A model generated the notes under the pieces. The model searched no databases. It saw only the letters and a list, made by a program, of their open reading frames with translations, and was not told the origin of the DNA. Below, in pieces: positions 1 to 8,520 of a DNA stretch of 64,000 nucleotides (position 1 is the first letter of the stretch; every line of letters starts with the position of its first letter). Origin of the DNA: Paraburkholderia caffeinilytica (GTDB lineage Bacteria > Pseudomonadota > Gammaproteobacteria > Burkholderiales > Burkholderiaceae); contig NZ_CP031466.1 in the NCBI RefSeq assembly GCF_003368325.1, forward strand, positions 2,728,001 to 2,792,000, read 5' to 3'. Made by a program: the position numbers and the translations under genes.

Positions 1-103
1 CGCGTTGCCGACCTGGTGACTCGCTCATCCGGAGCGCCATCGAACGGGTTTGTTGCGTCTGCGGTCCGACGCGGCGATAAGAAATGGATTGCTGGGTCGC
101 CAT
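1..103 (-). CDS. possible 5' end of a gene running off the window
   Basis: A minus-strand frame with an ATG at 103 stays open to the window edge (34 codons, starting MATQQSISYRR) and has mostly G or C in third positions. A second ATG at 128, in another frame, sits just after a GGGGGGAGA purine stretch and is also open to the edge. I cannot decide between the two and recognise no family. It may be the start of a gene, or not coding at all. Confidence 0.25.
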   Translation of the reverse strand, partial: MATQQSISYRRVGPQTQQTRSMALRMSESPGRQR

Positions 104-128
104 GACGGCGACCGGCGTGTATGGACAT

Positions 129-752
129 GGTCTCCCCCCGATTCGCGTAGTGCCTTTTTGCTGCTTGTGTCGCTGTATTGAATTTGCTCGACACAGCGTC
201 TTTATGGTCTGTAGCGTGCCGATGCAAATAGCGGGCCACCCCTGACTTCCCAAGGCCAGCACCTGAAGCAGGGGCGGGGAGGCTTCTCCAAAGCTAACCG
301 CTGGCACAAACTGTCTCAGTCATGGAACACGCTGGAGCGGAAGTGTCGGCATCGAACCGGTCACCGGGACGCGCTAACCATGCGCTTTTCGTTGCCGTGG
401 GCGCGTTACGACGGTGTTTATCCGCATCGCGGACGCGAGCGCCGAAAACGTCGCAAAAATGAGAATGAGAGGTGCTGCGAGGTGTCTGGGATAGTGTGAC
501 GCACGCAGCAGATGCCGCTTAAGCGCGAAATGTTGGCGGATTGGCCCGAAGCACGGGAGAGATTTCCGTGCGCGTTTCGGACTGGGAAAGTCGCGCATGC
601 GACGCTCGCGTTCGCGTGTCGGTTGGTGGGTGTTCTCTGCGCGGTTGTTTAGCCGGGCTGCAGCTTTGACGAACACGTGCCTTACGCTTGCCAGCTCTGG
701 AATCTCAGCCTTGACGTTCACGCGTCCAACTTTTTGACACGTAGTTTTCGAA
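129..752. other. no convincing gene
   Basis: No recognisable gene. One minus-strand frame (374-721, 115 codons) is open but arginine-rich and low in complexity, with no family resemblance and no clear ribosome site, so I do not call it. Around 335-400 there are short pieces resembling tRNA D and T arms, but they are too close together to form a tRNA. Confidence 0.5.
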
Positions 753-1319
753 CTAACCGCTCTGGCTCTCCAGCGCCCGAATAATATCTTTGGATAAACC
801 GACTTCTGCCAGGATCGGAAAGATACGCTCTATCGAATTCTTCATTGCATCGACGTTGAAATCAGTCGTCGCGTCCGATGCAATGGTGACATTGAATCCC
901 AATTCATAGGCCTGACGCACTGTCGACTCGACACCAATGCTTGCAGCTGTTCCGCAAATGACGACTTGGGTTATACCCAGATCGACAATTCGCTGTTGGA
1001 GGTCGGTGCCGGTAAAGGCGCCCCATGAAGATCTGGTGATAACGATATCGGAGGCCTGCTGCCCCAGTTCAGGCACGAATGCCTGGGCTTCGGGCGAAAA
1101 CGAGTAAGCGCTGCCTTCAGGCGCAACATCGCTGCGACCGCCGCGTCCACCTTGCATTCGCACTAGCACGACCGGTCGAGCAAGGTTGCGGAACGCCACC
1201 GCGAGGCGCGCTGCAGCGCCATACGCTTCCGGGCCCAAGCTACCCGTATAGCGTCGCGTGCCCTCCTGGAAGTCGATCACAAGGAGAGCCGAGCTAAGAT
1301 CAAGCGTGCGAATCGGCAT
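753..1319 (-). CDS. isochorismatase-fold hydrolase lacking the catalytic cysteine
   Basis: 188 residues, starting MPIRTLDL. The ATG at 1319 is preceded by AGGAG with seven bases between; the ATG at 1325 would abut that site, and the frame further upstream to 1601 lacks family similarity. The isochorismatase/nicotinamidase fold is seen in VIDFQEG with the first catalytic Asp, in the central block VICGTAAS, and in SDATTDF. In nicotinamidase-like members the nucleophilic Cys follows the cis-peptide motif (GVATDVCVEST); here the aligned stretch is GTAASIGVEST, with Gly in its place, as in true isochorismatases such as EntB and PhzD. The reaction may therefore be vinyl-ether hydrolysis, not amide hydrolysis. 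It lies downstream of etfBA on the same strand, so it may be co-transcribed. Substrate unknown. Confidence 0.8.
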   Translation of the reverse strand: MPIRTLDLSSALLVIDFQEGTRRYTGSLGPEAYGAAARLAVAFRNLARPVVLVRMQGGRGGRSDVAPEGSAYSFSPEAQAFVPELGQQASDIVITRSSWGAFTGTDLQQRIVDLGITQVVICGTAASIGVESTVRQAYELGFNVTIASDATTDFNVDAMKNSIERIFPILAEVGLSKDIIRALESQSG

Positions 1320-1646
1320 AACCATTCTCCTGAATTGCCCCGTCAACAAGCACGGTTGGCCGCAAACGATGCCCTCGTTGACGGAAACAAATACCAAAAG
1401 CCGTCTTCGTGACGAAAGAACAGAATCGACAGGGGCCTCGACGTACAAACGAATTCGACGCGCACACACCGACACGGTTGCGATCGGGACCGGCCGACGC
1501 GCGTCAGCCGGATGCCTCCCGCCTCGTACGGCCCTGACCACTTTTCCACCAGATGTCGCAGTGACCGGCGCTCTGAATTCACTTGCACCTCCTCGCTTCA
1601 CGCATAGAGTGATACACGCCCCAAGCGCCAGAAATTGCCGAAGCCT
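1320..1646. other. intergenic, no gene
   Basis: Gap between etfA and the isochorismatase-fold gene. The minus frame stays open through part of it, but the translated residues are low-complexity and match no family, so I read it as leader. No clear terminator was seen, so read-through from etfA remains possible. Confidence 0.5.
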
Positions 1647-2615
1647 TCAGACCTGATGCACGACCTTGTTGTTCAGCGCCTCGACGAGTTCCGGTACCAC
1701 TGAGAACAGGTCACCAACCAGGCCATAGTCGGCGACACTGAAGATCGGCGCCTCAGGGTCCTTGTTGATTGCAACAACGACTCGCGAATCCTTCATGCCC
1801 GCGAGGTGCTGGATAGCGCCTGAAATCCCGACAGCCACGTAAAGTTCTGGCGCGACGATCTTGCCGGTTTGACCAACCTGATAGTCGTTCGGCGCAAAGC
1901 CCGCATCCACGGCAGCCCGCGATGCGCCCATCGCGGCGCCCAGCGTATCTGCCAGCGGTTCGAGCACCTTCGCGTAATTCTCCGGACTGCCCACCCCGCG
2001 ACCGCCCGAGACAACGCGTCGCGCACTGGAAAGTTCCGGCCGATCCAGTTTCGTCACTTCTCGGCGCACAATCCGCGATGACAGGCCAGCGTCGATCGAC
2101 GCAACGTTCTCCTGCACCGCACCGCCACCTTCTTCGGAAGCGGCGTTGAAAGCCGTCGTACGCACCGTGATGACCTTGACAGGGTCATGCGATTTCACCG
2201 TTGCGATCGCGTTGCCGGCGTATATCGGACGTTCGAAAGTATCTGCCGAAACAATGGACGTCACATCGCTGATCTGGGCCACATCGAGCCTTGCTGCGAT
2301 GCGTGGAGCGATGTTTTTCCCATACACGGTCGCGGGCGTCAGAATGTACCCGTAGGCTCCCTGCAACGCCGTCACGGTCGCGGCGATGTTCTCTGCCAGA
2401 TCTCCCTCAGGGAAGGCTGCATCAGCGAGCAGCACTTTCGAGACACCCGCAATTCTTGCTGCCGCTTCTGATACGGCTTTTACGTTATGACCGGCGACCA
2501 GTACGTGAATGTCACCTTCAGCCAATGTGGCGATCAGCGCAGCAGCGCCTATCGTGTTGAGCGTCGAACTTTTAAGGCGGGCGTTGTCGTGCTCCGCGAT
2601 TACTAGAATTGTCAT
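1647..2615 (-). CDS. etfA: electron transfer flavoprotein alpha subunit
   Basis: 322 residues starting [11 protein letters not shown]; the ATG at 2615 has GGAGAGAAGG upstream. The N-terminal domain (about 1-190) is the nucleotide-binding-like fold. The C-terminal FAD domain has the hallmark [12 protein letters not shown] (about 205-216), the segment [11 protein letters not shown], and [21 protein letters not shown], which hold FAD. With EtfB it carries electrons from acyl-CoA dehydrogenases to ETF-ubiquinone oxidoreductase. It is 25 bases downstream of etfB. This is probably a pathway-specific second copy, paired with the acyl-CoA dehydrogenase of the divergent operon; that pairing is inference. 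Confidence 0.95.
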   Translation of the reverse strand: MTILVIAEHDNARLKSSTLNTIGAAALIATLAEGDIHVLVAGHNVKAVSEAAARIAGVSKVLLADAAFPEGDLAENIAATVTALQGAYGYILTPATVYGKNIAPRIAARLDVAQISDVTSIVSADTFERPIYAGNAIATVKSHDPVKVITVRTTAFNAASEEGGGAVQENVASIDAGLSSRIVRREVTKLDRPELSSARRVVSGGRGVGSPENYAKVLEPLADTLGAAMGASRAAVDAGFAPNDYQVGQTGKIVAPELYVAVGISGAIQHLAGMKDSRVVVAINKDPEAPIFSVADYGLVGDLFSVVPELVEALNNKVVHQV

Positions 2616-2640
2616 CGACCTTCTCTCCTGGTTCTTTTGT

Positions 2641-3390
2641 CTAGACGATCTTCGCTTCCGTCCTGAGCTTCTGTACAAGCGCATCGACGTCCGGCAGCGT
2701 CACGCCAGCGGATCGCCTGGGCGGCTCGCTGATTTTGAGGGTTTGAAGACGCGGCGCGACATCGACACCCAGATCTGCCGGCGTCACGGTTTCCAGTGGC
2801 TTTCTTTTGGCCTTCATGATGTTCGGCAACGTGACATATCGCGGCTCATTCAGGCGCAGATCGGTCGTGATCACTGCAGGCAGCTTCAGCGACAACGTCT
2901 CGGCACCGCCATCGACTTCACGCGACACCGTCGCGCGGCCATCCGCCACTACGACCTTCGATGCAAACGTTGCCTGCGGCAGGCCAGCCAGTGCAGCCAG
3001 CATCTGGCCCGTCTGGTTCGAGTCATCGTCGATGGCCTGTTTTCCGAGGACCACGAGTTGAGGCTGCTCCCTGTCGACCAGCGCCTTCAGCAATTTGGCA
3101 ACGGCCAGTGGCTGAAGCTCCTCATTCGACTCAACGTGAATCGCGCGGTCCGCGCCGATCGCCAACGCGGTACGCAGTGTTTCCTGGCATTGCGCGACAC
3201 CCGCCGATACCGCCACCACTTCCGTGGCAATACCCGCTTCCTTTAAACGCACGGCCTCTTCCACCGCAATCTCGTCAAACGGATTCATCGACATTTTTAC
3301 GTTCGCGATATCGACAGCGGTGCCGTCGGACTTCACGCTGATCTTCACATTGGCATCCACTACCCGCTTCACTGCAACGAGGATCTTCAA
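2641..3390 (-). CDS. etfB: electron transfer flavoprotein beta subunit
   Basis: 249 residues, the usual length. [19 protein letters not shown] at the N terminus, [17 protein letters not shown] and [19 protein letters not shown] are the AMP-binding and family signature stretches of EtfB; the C terminus carries the loop (KAKRKPLET) that in the family docks partner dehydrogenases. Forms a heterodimer with EtfA and passes electrons from acyl-CoA dehydrogenase flavin to the quinone pool. First of the pair in the SDR-etfB-etfA series; the upstream SDR ends 27 bases before it. Confidence 0.95.
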   Translation of the reverse strand: MKILVAVKRVVDANVKISVKSDGTAVDIANVKMSMNPFDEIAVEEAVRLKEAGIATEVVAVSAGVAQCQETLRTALAIGADRAIHVESNEELQPLAVAKLLKALVDREQPQLVVLGKQAIDDDSNQTGQMLAALAGLPQATFASKVVVADGRATVSREVDGGAETLSLKLPAVITTDLRLNEPRYVTLPNIMKAKRKPLETVTPADLGVDVAPRLQTLKISEPPRRSAGVTLPDVDALVQKLRTEAKIV

Positions 3391-3417
3391 TCTTCTTCTC
3401 CAGATTTAACGAATGAA

Positions 3418-4230
3418 TTACTGATCAGCCGCTGGCGCGCGCGCAGGAGAAGGCGCACGACGTAATCCCCCGTAGCTCGACCATGACCCCGCGATGAGGT
3501 AGCCCGCATCGACGGGCAGGTTTATCCCTGTAACAGCCGCAGCCCACCCGGACGCCAGAAAAAGAACGGCTCGGGCGATATCCTCTGCTTGCACCAGCGT
3601 GCCCAAAGCAGTGCTGTTGGCCAGTTCCTGCTCCTCGAGCGTATGAGAGTCGAGTCCGCGTGCGAGCGCAGGCGTCATCGTGAAACCGGGCGACACGCAG
3701 TTCACACGCACACCTTTCGGTCCCCACTCGCCAGCAAGACATTCAGTCAGGTTGATGACGCCAGCCTTTGCCGGCGCATATGAATGAAGCGGCCCCGAAC
3801 GCATCCCCGCGACAGAAGCAATATTGACGATGCTTCCCTGCCCGCGCGTTGCCATCGCCGAACCAAACCTACGGCAACATAGATAGGTTCCCCGCAAATT
3901 GACGCGAGCAACGCGGTCCCATTCATTGAGGCTCAACTCATGCGGGGGCAATGTACGTTGCAGCACGCCTGCAGAGTTCACGAGAATATCAACGCTGCCA
4001 AGCTGCGTATCGATTTGCGCAGCGGCCGCCTCGACAGAGACCTCATCGCCGACATCGATTTCTACCGCACTGCCGCCGATTTCGCTGACCGTGCGACGGG
4101 CGCTCGCGATGTCCCGGTCCGCGATGACGACGCATGCACCCGCCGAGATCAGCAACCTGGCCGTAGCCAGTCCGATGCCGCTGGCCCCGCCCGTCACCAC
4201 CGCGCATTTCCCGCCCAGATCGATTTCCAT
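3418..4230 (-). CDS. short-chain dehydrogenase/reductase
   Basis: 270 residues from MEIDLGGKCAVVTGG. The ATG at 4230 has AGGAG about ten bases upstream; the longer frame to 4302 would run over the putative operator. Classical SDR: TGGASGIG cofactor loop (about 13-20), NSAG, catalytic Ser in NIASVAG, YAPAKAG carrying the Tyr-x3-Lys pair, then PGFTMTPAL. An Asp in VVIADRD after beta-2 predicts NAD(H) preference. It likely oxidises or reduces a hydroxyl/keto group of the pathway substrate. First gene of the minus unit SDR-etfB-etfA, divergent from the E1alpha operon, with two copies of a shared palindrome in the divergent gap. Confidence 0.88.
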   Translation of the reverse strand: MEIDLGGKCAVVTGGASGIGLATARLLISAGACVVIADRDIASARRTVSEIGGSAVEIDVGDEVSVEAAAAQIDTQLGSVDILVNSAGVLQRTLPPHELSLNEWDRVARVNLRGTYLCCRRFGSAMATRGQGSIVNIASVAGMRSGPLHSYAPAKAGVINLTECLAGEWGPKGVRVNCVSPGFTMTPALARGLDSHTLEEQELANSTALGTLVQAEDIARAVLFLASGWAAAVTGINLPVDAGYLIAGSWSSYGGLRRAPSPARAPAADQ

Positions 4231-4286
4231 TTCGACAACGCTCCTGATGGGACAAACTGGCCCGCGCCAGTCTTCTTTCGACATTG

Positions 4287-4302
4287 ATGAATCACCATTC
4301 AC
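4287..4302. promoter_or_regulatory. putative TetR operator, copy 1
   Basis: ATGAATCACCATTCAC: inverted arms ATGAA/TTCAC around six bases. The same GAATCAC core and spacing recur at 4459 and in front of the TetR gene at 13514. It lies 57 bases upstream of the SDR start, where it could block the minus-strand promoter. Assignment to the TetR encoded at 12829 is inference. Confidence 0.55.
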
Positions 4303-4458
4303 ATATCGTAGTAACGTGCTCCGATGTTAGTCAAGGTGTGAGAGGCTCTGATCAGGGTAAACCGGGTGGACGGTTTCTAATTGAATCGATATCGTTGCTG
4401 CGCAAGGGTTTCCACTGAGGCAGATCGGCGTTGACAGGCGCGTACCTCACCTCATAAC

Positions 4459-4474
4459 ATGAATCACGGTTCAT
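4459..4474. promoter_or_regulatory. putative TetR operator, copy 2
   Basis: ATGAATCACGGTTCAT: perfect five-base arms ATGAA/TTCAT with a six-base centre. It sits 48 bases before the GTG of the E1alpha gene, a place suited to repression of the plus-strand operon. It shares the ATGAATCAC block with copy 1. Confidence 0.6.
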
Positions 4475-4521
4475 AAATCACCAAACATCTCGCCATCGCG
4501 AAACCCATCCAGAGAGAGCCC

Positions 4522-5490
4522 GTGGCCAATCAACGAAACGCTCCAGCACTGCTAACCCTGTACCGCACGATCAAAACGATCCGCACTGTTGAAAACAGCC
4601 TCACCCGGCTGTTCGCGGACGGCGAAGTACCGGGCTTCATTCACCTGAGCATTGGTCAGGAGGCCATCGCAGCCGGCGTGTGCGCCGCCCTGTCGCCACA
4701 GGACACGCTAGCCACAACCCATCGCGGTCATGGACACGTGCTGGCTCGTGGCCTCTCGCTGGATCATTTTTTCAAGGAGATATTGGGCAAGGCAGGCGGC
4801 GTGTGCGCAGGCCGCGGCGGTTCGATGCATGTCGCCGACATGGACCTCGGCATTCTCGGCGCGAACGGAATTGTCGGCGCGGGTATCCCGATCGCCTTGG
4901 GTAGCGCGATCGCCCATCAGGTGCGCGAAACGCAAGGCGTCGCAGTTGCCTTCTTCGGTGACGGCGCGATGGCAGAAGGCGTCTTGCACGAAACATTGAA
5001 CATGGCCGCATTGTGGCGGCTGCCGTTGCTACTGGTCTGCGAGAACAACGGCTGGTCCGAATTTTCACCGACGAGCCGCCAGTTCGCAGCGCAGCTCGAA
5101 GGGCTGGCGGCTGCATTCGGCATCGCATACACGCCGGTCGACGGCAGCGACGTGCTGGCCGTATCCGATGCCGCGAAGACAGCCGTTGATCGCGCAAGGC
5201 AAGGCGAAGGCCCGGTAATCCTCGAGTGCGTTACCCAGCGTGTGCGAGGCCACTACGAAGGCGACCCGCAAAAGTACCGTGCGCCCGAAGAACTGGCCGC
5301 GCTAGCGGACTTCGATCCTGTCGCGCGCACTGCGGCGGCGTTGCTGGCGCAAGGAGTAACGACGGAGGAAATCGACGGCATCAACGAAACGGTCGAAGCT
5401 GAAGTGGCTGCCGCTGTCGATGCCGCACGCGCCGATGCGGAGCCCTCCTACGACACGGCGCGTCAAGACGTCTACACGCTGGCTGCATAG
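4522..5490 (+). CDS. 2-oxo-acid dehydrogenase E1 alpha (acetoin/pyruvate type)
   Basis: 322 residues with a GTG start at 4522. It belongs to the thiamine-diphosphate E1-alpha family: GGSMHVAD, the ThDP/Mg motif beginning FFGDGAMAEG (about 152) and ending with CENN (about 184), and THRGHGH with the conserved His near the cofactor. The C terminus has RVRGHYEGDPQKYR, typical of AcoA-like acetoin:DCPIP oxidoreductase alpha subunits. With E1beta it decarboxylates a 2-oxo acid (or cleaves acetoin) and passes the acyl group to lipoyl-E2. First gene of a plus-strand operon of seven genes. The physiological substrate cannot be told from sequence; the acyl-CoA genes around it favour an intermediate of this catabolic pathway over acetoin. 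Confidence 0.9.
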   Translation: MANQRNAPALLTLYRTIKTIRTVENSLTRLFADGEVPGFIHLSIGQEAIAAGVCAALSPQDTLATTHRGHGHVLARGLSLDHFFKEILGKAGGVCAGRGGSMHVADMDLGILGANGIVGAGIPIALGSAIAHQVRETQGVAVAFFGDGAMAEGVLHETLNMAALWRLPLLLVCENNGWSEFSPTSRQFAAQLEGLAAAFGIAYTPVDGSDVLAVSDAAKTAVDRARQGEGPVILECVTQRVRGHYEGDPQKYRAPEELAALADFDPVARTAAALLAQGVTTEEIDGINETVEAEVAAAVDAARADAEPSYDTARQDVYTLAA

Positions 5491-5500
5491 GAGACGTGCC

Positions 5501-6472
5501 ATGACCGAACTGAAATATGCCCAGGCCGTCAACCGTGCACTGCATGACGCGATGAGTGCCGACCCGACCGTCATGTTGCTGGGCGAAGACATCGCGGCCG
5601 CTGGCGGCTCCTTCAAGGCGACCCGGGGCCTTCTGGAAACATACGGACCCGCACGTGTGCGCGACACGCCCATTTCCGAGGCCAGCCTTGCCTCGCTCGC
5701 CGTAGGAGCGGCCATGACGGGCGTGAAACCGGTCGTCGAAATCATGTTTATGGATTTCGTGACGCTGGCCATGGATGCCCTCGTCAATCAGGCCGCAAAA
5801 GCGCGCTTTATGTTTGGCGGCCGCTCCAGCGTACCGATGGTCTTGCGAACGCCGCACGGCGGCGGTCTGAACGCCGGTCCTCAGCACTCGCAGTGCCTCG
5901 AGGCATGGCTCGCTCACGTACCGGGCCTGAAAGTCGTTTGCCCAAGCACGCCCGCAGACGCATACGGTTTACTGCGCGCCGCCATTGACGACCCGGATCC
6001 CGTCATCGTCGTCGAGCACAAGGCAATGTACGGCAACAAGGGCGAAGTCGATCTCACCGCCAGTATTCCAATCGGGGCGGCACGAACGGCGCGAGCGGGA
6101 CGCGACGTCACCCTTGTCACCTATGGCGCAACGGTCGCTACATCGTGTCAGGCGGCGGAAAAGCTGGCCGCCGAAGGCATCGAAGTCGAAGTCATCGATC
6201 TGCGCAGCTTGCAGCCCTGGGACAAACAGGCCGTGTATGCATCGCTTGCACGCACGCACCGGTTGGTCATCGTGCACGAAGCCGTCGAGGCGTTCGGTGT
6301 CGGGGCGGAAATCGCGGCGCGTGTCGCCGAGGATGCGTTCGACGAACTCGATGCCCCGATCCTTCGCGTCGCGGCCCCCTTTATGCCGGTGCCGTTTGCA
6401 CGCTCTCTCGAAGCGCGTTACGTCGTCACGCCCGAGCGAATCTGCGCTGCCGTGCGCCAGTCGATATCTTGA
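5501..6472 (+). CDS. 2-oxo-acid dehydrogenase E1 beta
   Basis: 323 residues; the ATG at 5501 has GGAG upstream and starts 10 bases after the E1alpha stop. Features of transketolase-like E1 beta: LLGEDIAAAGGSFKATRGL, RDTPISEASL, GVKPVVEIMFMDF, the phosphate/ThDP region near MVLRTPHGGGLNAGPQHSQ, and in the C-terminal domain LRSLQPWDKQ and VIVHEAVE. It forms the alpha2-beta2 E1 with the product of the gene before it. The frame is open for 27 further codons upstream, but those overlap E1alpha and are not family-like. Confidence 0.92.
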   Translation: MTELKYAQAVNRALHDAMSADPTVMLLGEDIAAAGGSFKATRGLLETYGPARVRDTPISEASLASLAVGAAMTGVKPVVEIMFMDFVTLAMDALVNQAAKARFMFGGRSSVPMVLRTPHGGGLNAGPQHSQCLEAWLAHVPGLKVVCPSTPADAYGLLRAAIDDPDPVIVVEHKAMYGNKGEVDLTASIPIGAARTARAGRDVTLVTYGATVATSCQAAEKLAAEGIEVEVIDLRSLQPWDKQAVYASLARTHRLVIVHEAVEAFGVGAEIAARVAEDAFDELDAPILRVAAPFMPVPFARSLEARYVVTPERICAAVRQSIS

Positions 6473-6484
6473 GAAGGAACTGCC

Positions 6485-7273
6485 ATGAACCAGGAACAAG
6501 CTGTACTCGTTGAACGCCGCGGCCCGGTCGGCGTGCTCACCATCAACCGTCCCAAGTACCTCAACGCACTCGATATCCCGACCTTGCTCTGCCTCGAAGA
6601 AGCACTCGGTCAACTGGAGCGCGATGCTGCCGTCAAAGCCATCGTGGTGACAGGTGCCGGAGACCGCGCCTTCGTGGCAGGCGGCGATATCGCGGATCTG
6701 AACAGCCGACAGGGCCTCGCGCACTACCAGGAGTTCGCGGAAATCATTCATCGCGTGTTCCGCCGGTTCGAGGACACCGACAAACCCACCGTCGCCGCGG
6801 TCAATGGCTGGGCTTTGGGTGGTGGCACCGAGTTGCTGCTGACGCTCGACATCCGGCTGGTCTCGGACCGCGCGCGACTCGGCCTGCCTGAAATCAACCT
6901 TGGCCTGTTCCCCGGCGCCGGCGGCTCGCAACGTCTGATTCGGCAGATTCCGCTTTGCCGTGCCAAGGAGCTGATGTTCACCGGCGACCAGATCAGCGCG
7001 GAAGAGGCTGTCGCACTGGGTCTGTGCAACCGTGTCGTGCAGGCTGACGCGTTGCTGAACGAGGCGCTGGCCCTCGCGGAACGGATCGCTCAAAAATCGC
7101 CGCTCGTGCTCAAGCTGCTCAAACGCAATGTGCGCCAGGGCCAGGAAATGCCGCTCGGCGCTGCGCTCTCCCATGAGCAGGCCATCATCGGCCTGGTGCT
7201 CGATACACGCGACGCCCACGAAGGCTGTCAGGCATTCCTCGACAAGCGCCCGGCCGACTTCAGGGGGCAATGA
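6485..7273 (+). CDS. enoyl-CoA hydratase/isomerase family protein
   Basis: 262 residues, full crotonase length. INRPKYLNALD, the oxyanion-hole segment AGGDIADL, NGWALGGGTELLLTLDIR with the first catalytic Glu, and LPEINLGLFPGAGGSQRL with the second catalytic Glu are all present, so hydratase activity is plausible. It hydrates a 2-enoyl-CoA to 3-hydroxyacyl-CoA. It lies between E1beta and E2, an unusual place in such operons, and its stop overlaps the E2 start by four bases (ATGA), so expression is coupled to the complex. Confidence 0.92.
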   Translation: MNQEQAVLVERRGPVGVLTINRPKYLNALDIPTLLCLEEALGQLERDAAVKAIVVTGAGDRAFVAGGDIADLNSRQGLAHYQEFAEIIHRVFRRFEDTDKPTVAAVNGWALGGGTELLLTLDIRLVSDRARLGLPEINLGLFPGAGGSQRLIRQIPLCRAKELMFTGDQISAEEAVALGLCNRVVQADALLNEALALAERIAQKSPLVLKLLKRNVRQGQEMPLGAALSHEQAIIGLVLDTRDAHEGCQAFLDKRPADFRGQ

Positions 7274-8505
7274 TCGTGCTGCGAGAATTTTTGATGCCCA
7301 AGCTGGGCTTGACGATGACGGAAGGTGTCGTCGCCGACTGGATCGTCCAGCCTGGCGGCGCTTTCAGCGCCGACGACGCCGTTTTCGTCGTCGAGACGGA
7401 CAAGGTGGCGAACGAGATTCCCGCAGAAGCCGCCGGCACGCTGCATGAAATCGTGGTGGCAGCGGGCGAAACCGTGCCCGTGGGGACTGTCCTCGGCTAC
7501 TGGGAAGATGGGAAGCAAGGCGAGCAGACAACCGCCCGGACAATCAACGTTGCAGAGCCAGCAGCGCCTCGTTCCGATATCGCATCGGTCCCGCGAGCAG
7601 CATCGAATGCAGCACGCCAATGCGCGGACACGGCGACTCGCGTAAAGGCCTCGCCGCTGGCCCGCCGTCTCGCGCAGCAGCGCGGCATTTCGCTCGCCGG
7701 CGTGCAAGGCAGCGGCCCCAAAGGACGCATCGTGGCGCGCGATATCGAGGCTGCGGCGAACAACGTATCGCAGGCAGCGCGCGTACAGCCGGAAGCTATC
7801 GAACTGAATCACGAGCCGAATCACGAACTGGTGCGGCCGAGCACCGTGCAAACCACGATCGCCCGCCGGTTGACGCAAGGCAAACAGGAAACGCCTCACT
7901 TTTACCTGACCCTCGACATCGAAGTCTCGCGACTGATCGCGCTGCGTAGCGAGATCAACGAGGGAGGCGACGGTCCGCGTCTTACGCTGAATCATTTCGT
8001 CGTACTGGCAGTTGCACGCGCGCTGCGAAGCCTGCCGCAGGCGAACCGCGTGTGGACGAACGACGGCATTCTCGCGTTCCGTCGAATCGACATAGGCGTC
8101 GCGGTCAGCACTGAACGGGGTCTTCTCGCGCCTGCCGTGTGCGATGTCGGCGACGTATCGATTGCAGAACTGGCGCGCCGCCTCGACGCTGTCGCTTCAC
8201 GCGCCCGCGGCGGCACGCTGCTGCCGCAGGACAACGGCAGCCCCGCCATCACGGTATCGAACGCAGGCATGCACAACGTAACGTACATGACGTCGATCAT
8301 CAATCCGGGCCAGGCCATGATCCTGGGCGTCGGCAGCATCAAGGAAGTGTTCCGCCCCGACGCCGCTGGTCAACCGGCACTGCGTCGCGAAATGGGTCTG
8401 GTGCTGTCGGCAGACCATCGCATCACGGACGGTGTGGCCGCCCTCAACTTTCTCAATGCTGTCGCGCGGTTGCTGGAGCGGCCCGCGCGGCTGCTGGCGA
8501 GCTAG
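7270..8505 (+). CDS. dihydrolipoamide acyltransferase (E2)
   Basis: 411 residues. Domains in order: one lipoyl domain (about 5-80; MPKLGLTMTEG and the lipoylated Lys in VETDKVANE), an Ala-rich linker, a peripheral-subunit-binding domain (about 120-157; ASPLARRLAQQRG, GSGPKGRIVARDIE), and the catalytic domain (about 190-411) ending with ADHRITDGVAALNF, which carries the His-x3-Asp-Gly active site. It moves the acyl group from E1 to CoA. Overlaps the crotonase gene by four bases; E3 follows after 15 bases. Confidence 0.93.
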   Translation: MIVLREFLMPKLGLTMTEGVVADWIVQPGGAFSADDAVFVVETDKVANEIPAEAAGTLHEIVVAAGETVPVGTVLGYWEDGKQGEQTTARTINVAEPAAPRSDIASVPRAASNAARQCADTATRVKASPLARRLAQQRGISLAGVQGSGPKGRIVARDIEAAANNVSQAARVQPEAIELNHEPNHELVRPSTVQTTIARRLTQGKQETPHFYLTLDIEVSRLIALRSEINEGGDGPRLTLNHFVVLAVARALRSLPQANRVWTNDGILAFRRIDIGVAVSTERGLLAPAVCDVGDVSIAELARRLDAVASRARGGTLLPQDNGSPAITVSNAGMHNVTYMTSIINPGQAMILGVGSIKEVFRPDAAGQPALRREMGLVLSADHRITDGVAALNFLNAVARLLERPARLLAS

Positions 8506-8520
8506 GCGACGGAGATCACG

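Noticed and set aside
335..400. tRNA-like D and T arm pieces on the minus strand
   Set aside because: The segment between them is far too short for an anticodon arm; no acceptor stem.
374..721. 115-codon minus-strand frame
   Set aside because: Arginine-rich, no family resemblance, no good ribosome site; most likely chance.
5969..7270. 433-codon minus-strand frame opposite E1beta and the hydratase
   Set aside because: Antisense shadow; the plus-strand genes have clear motifs and starts.
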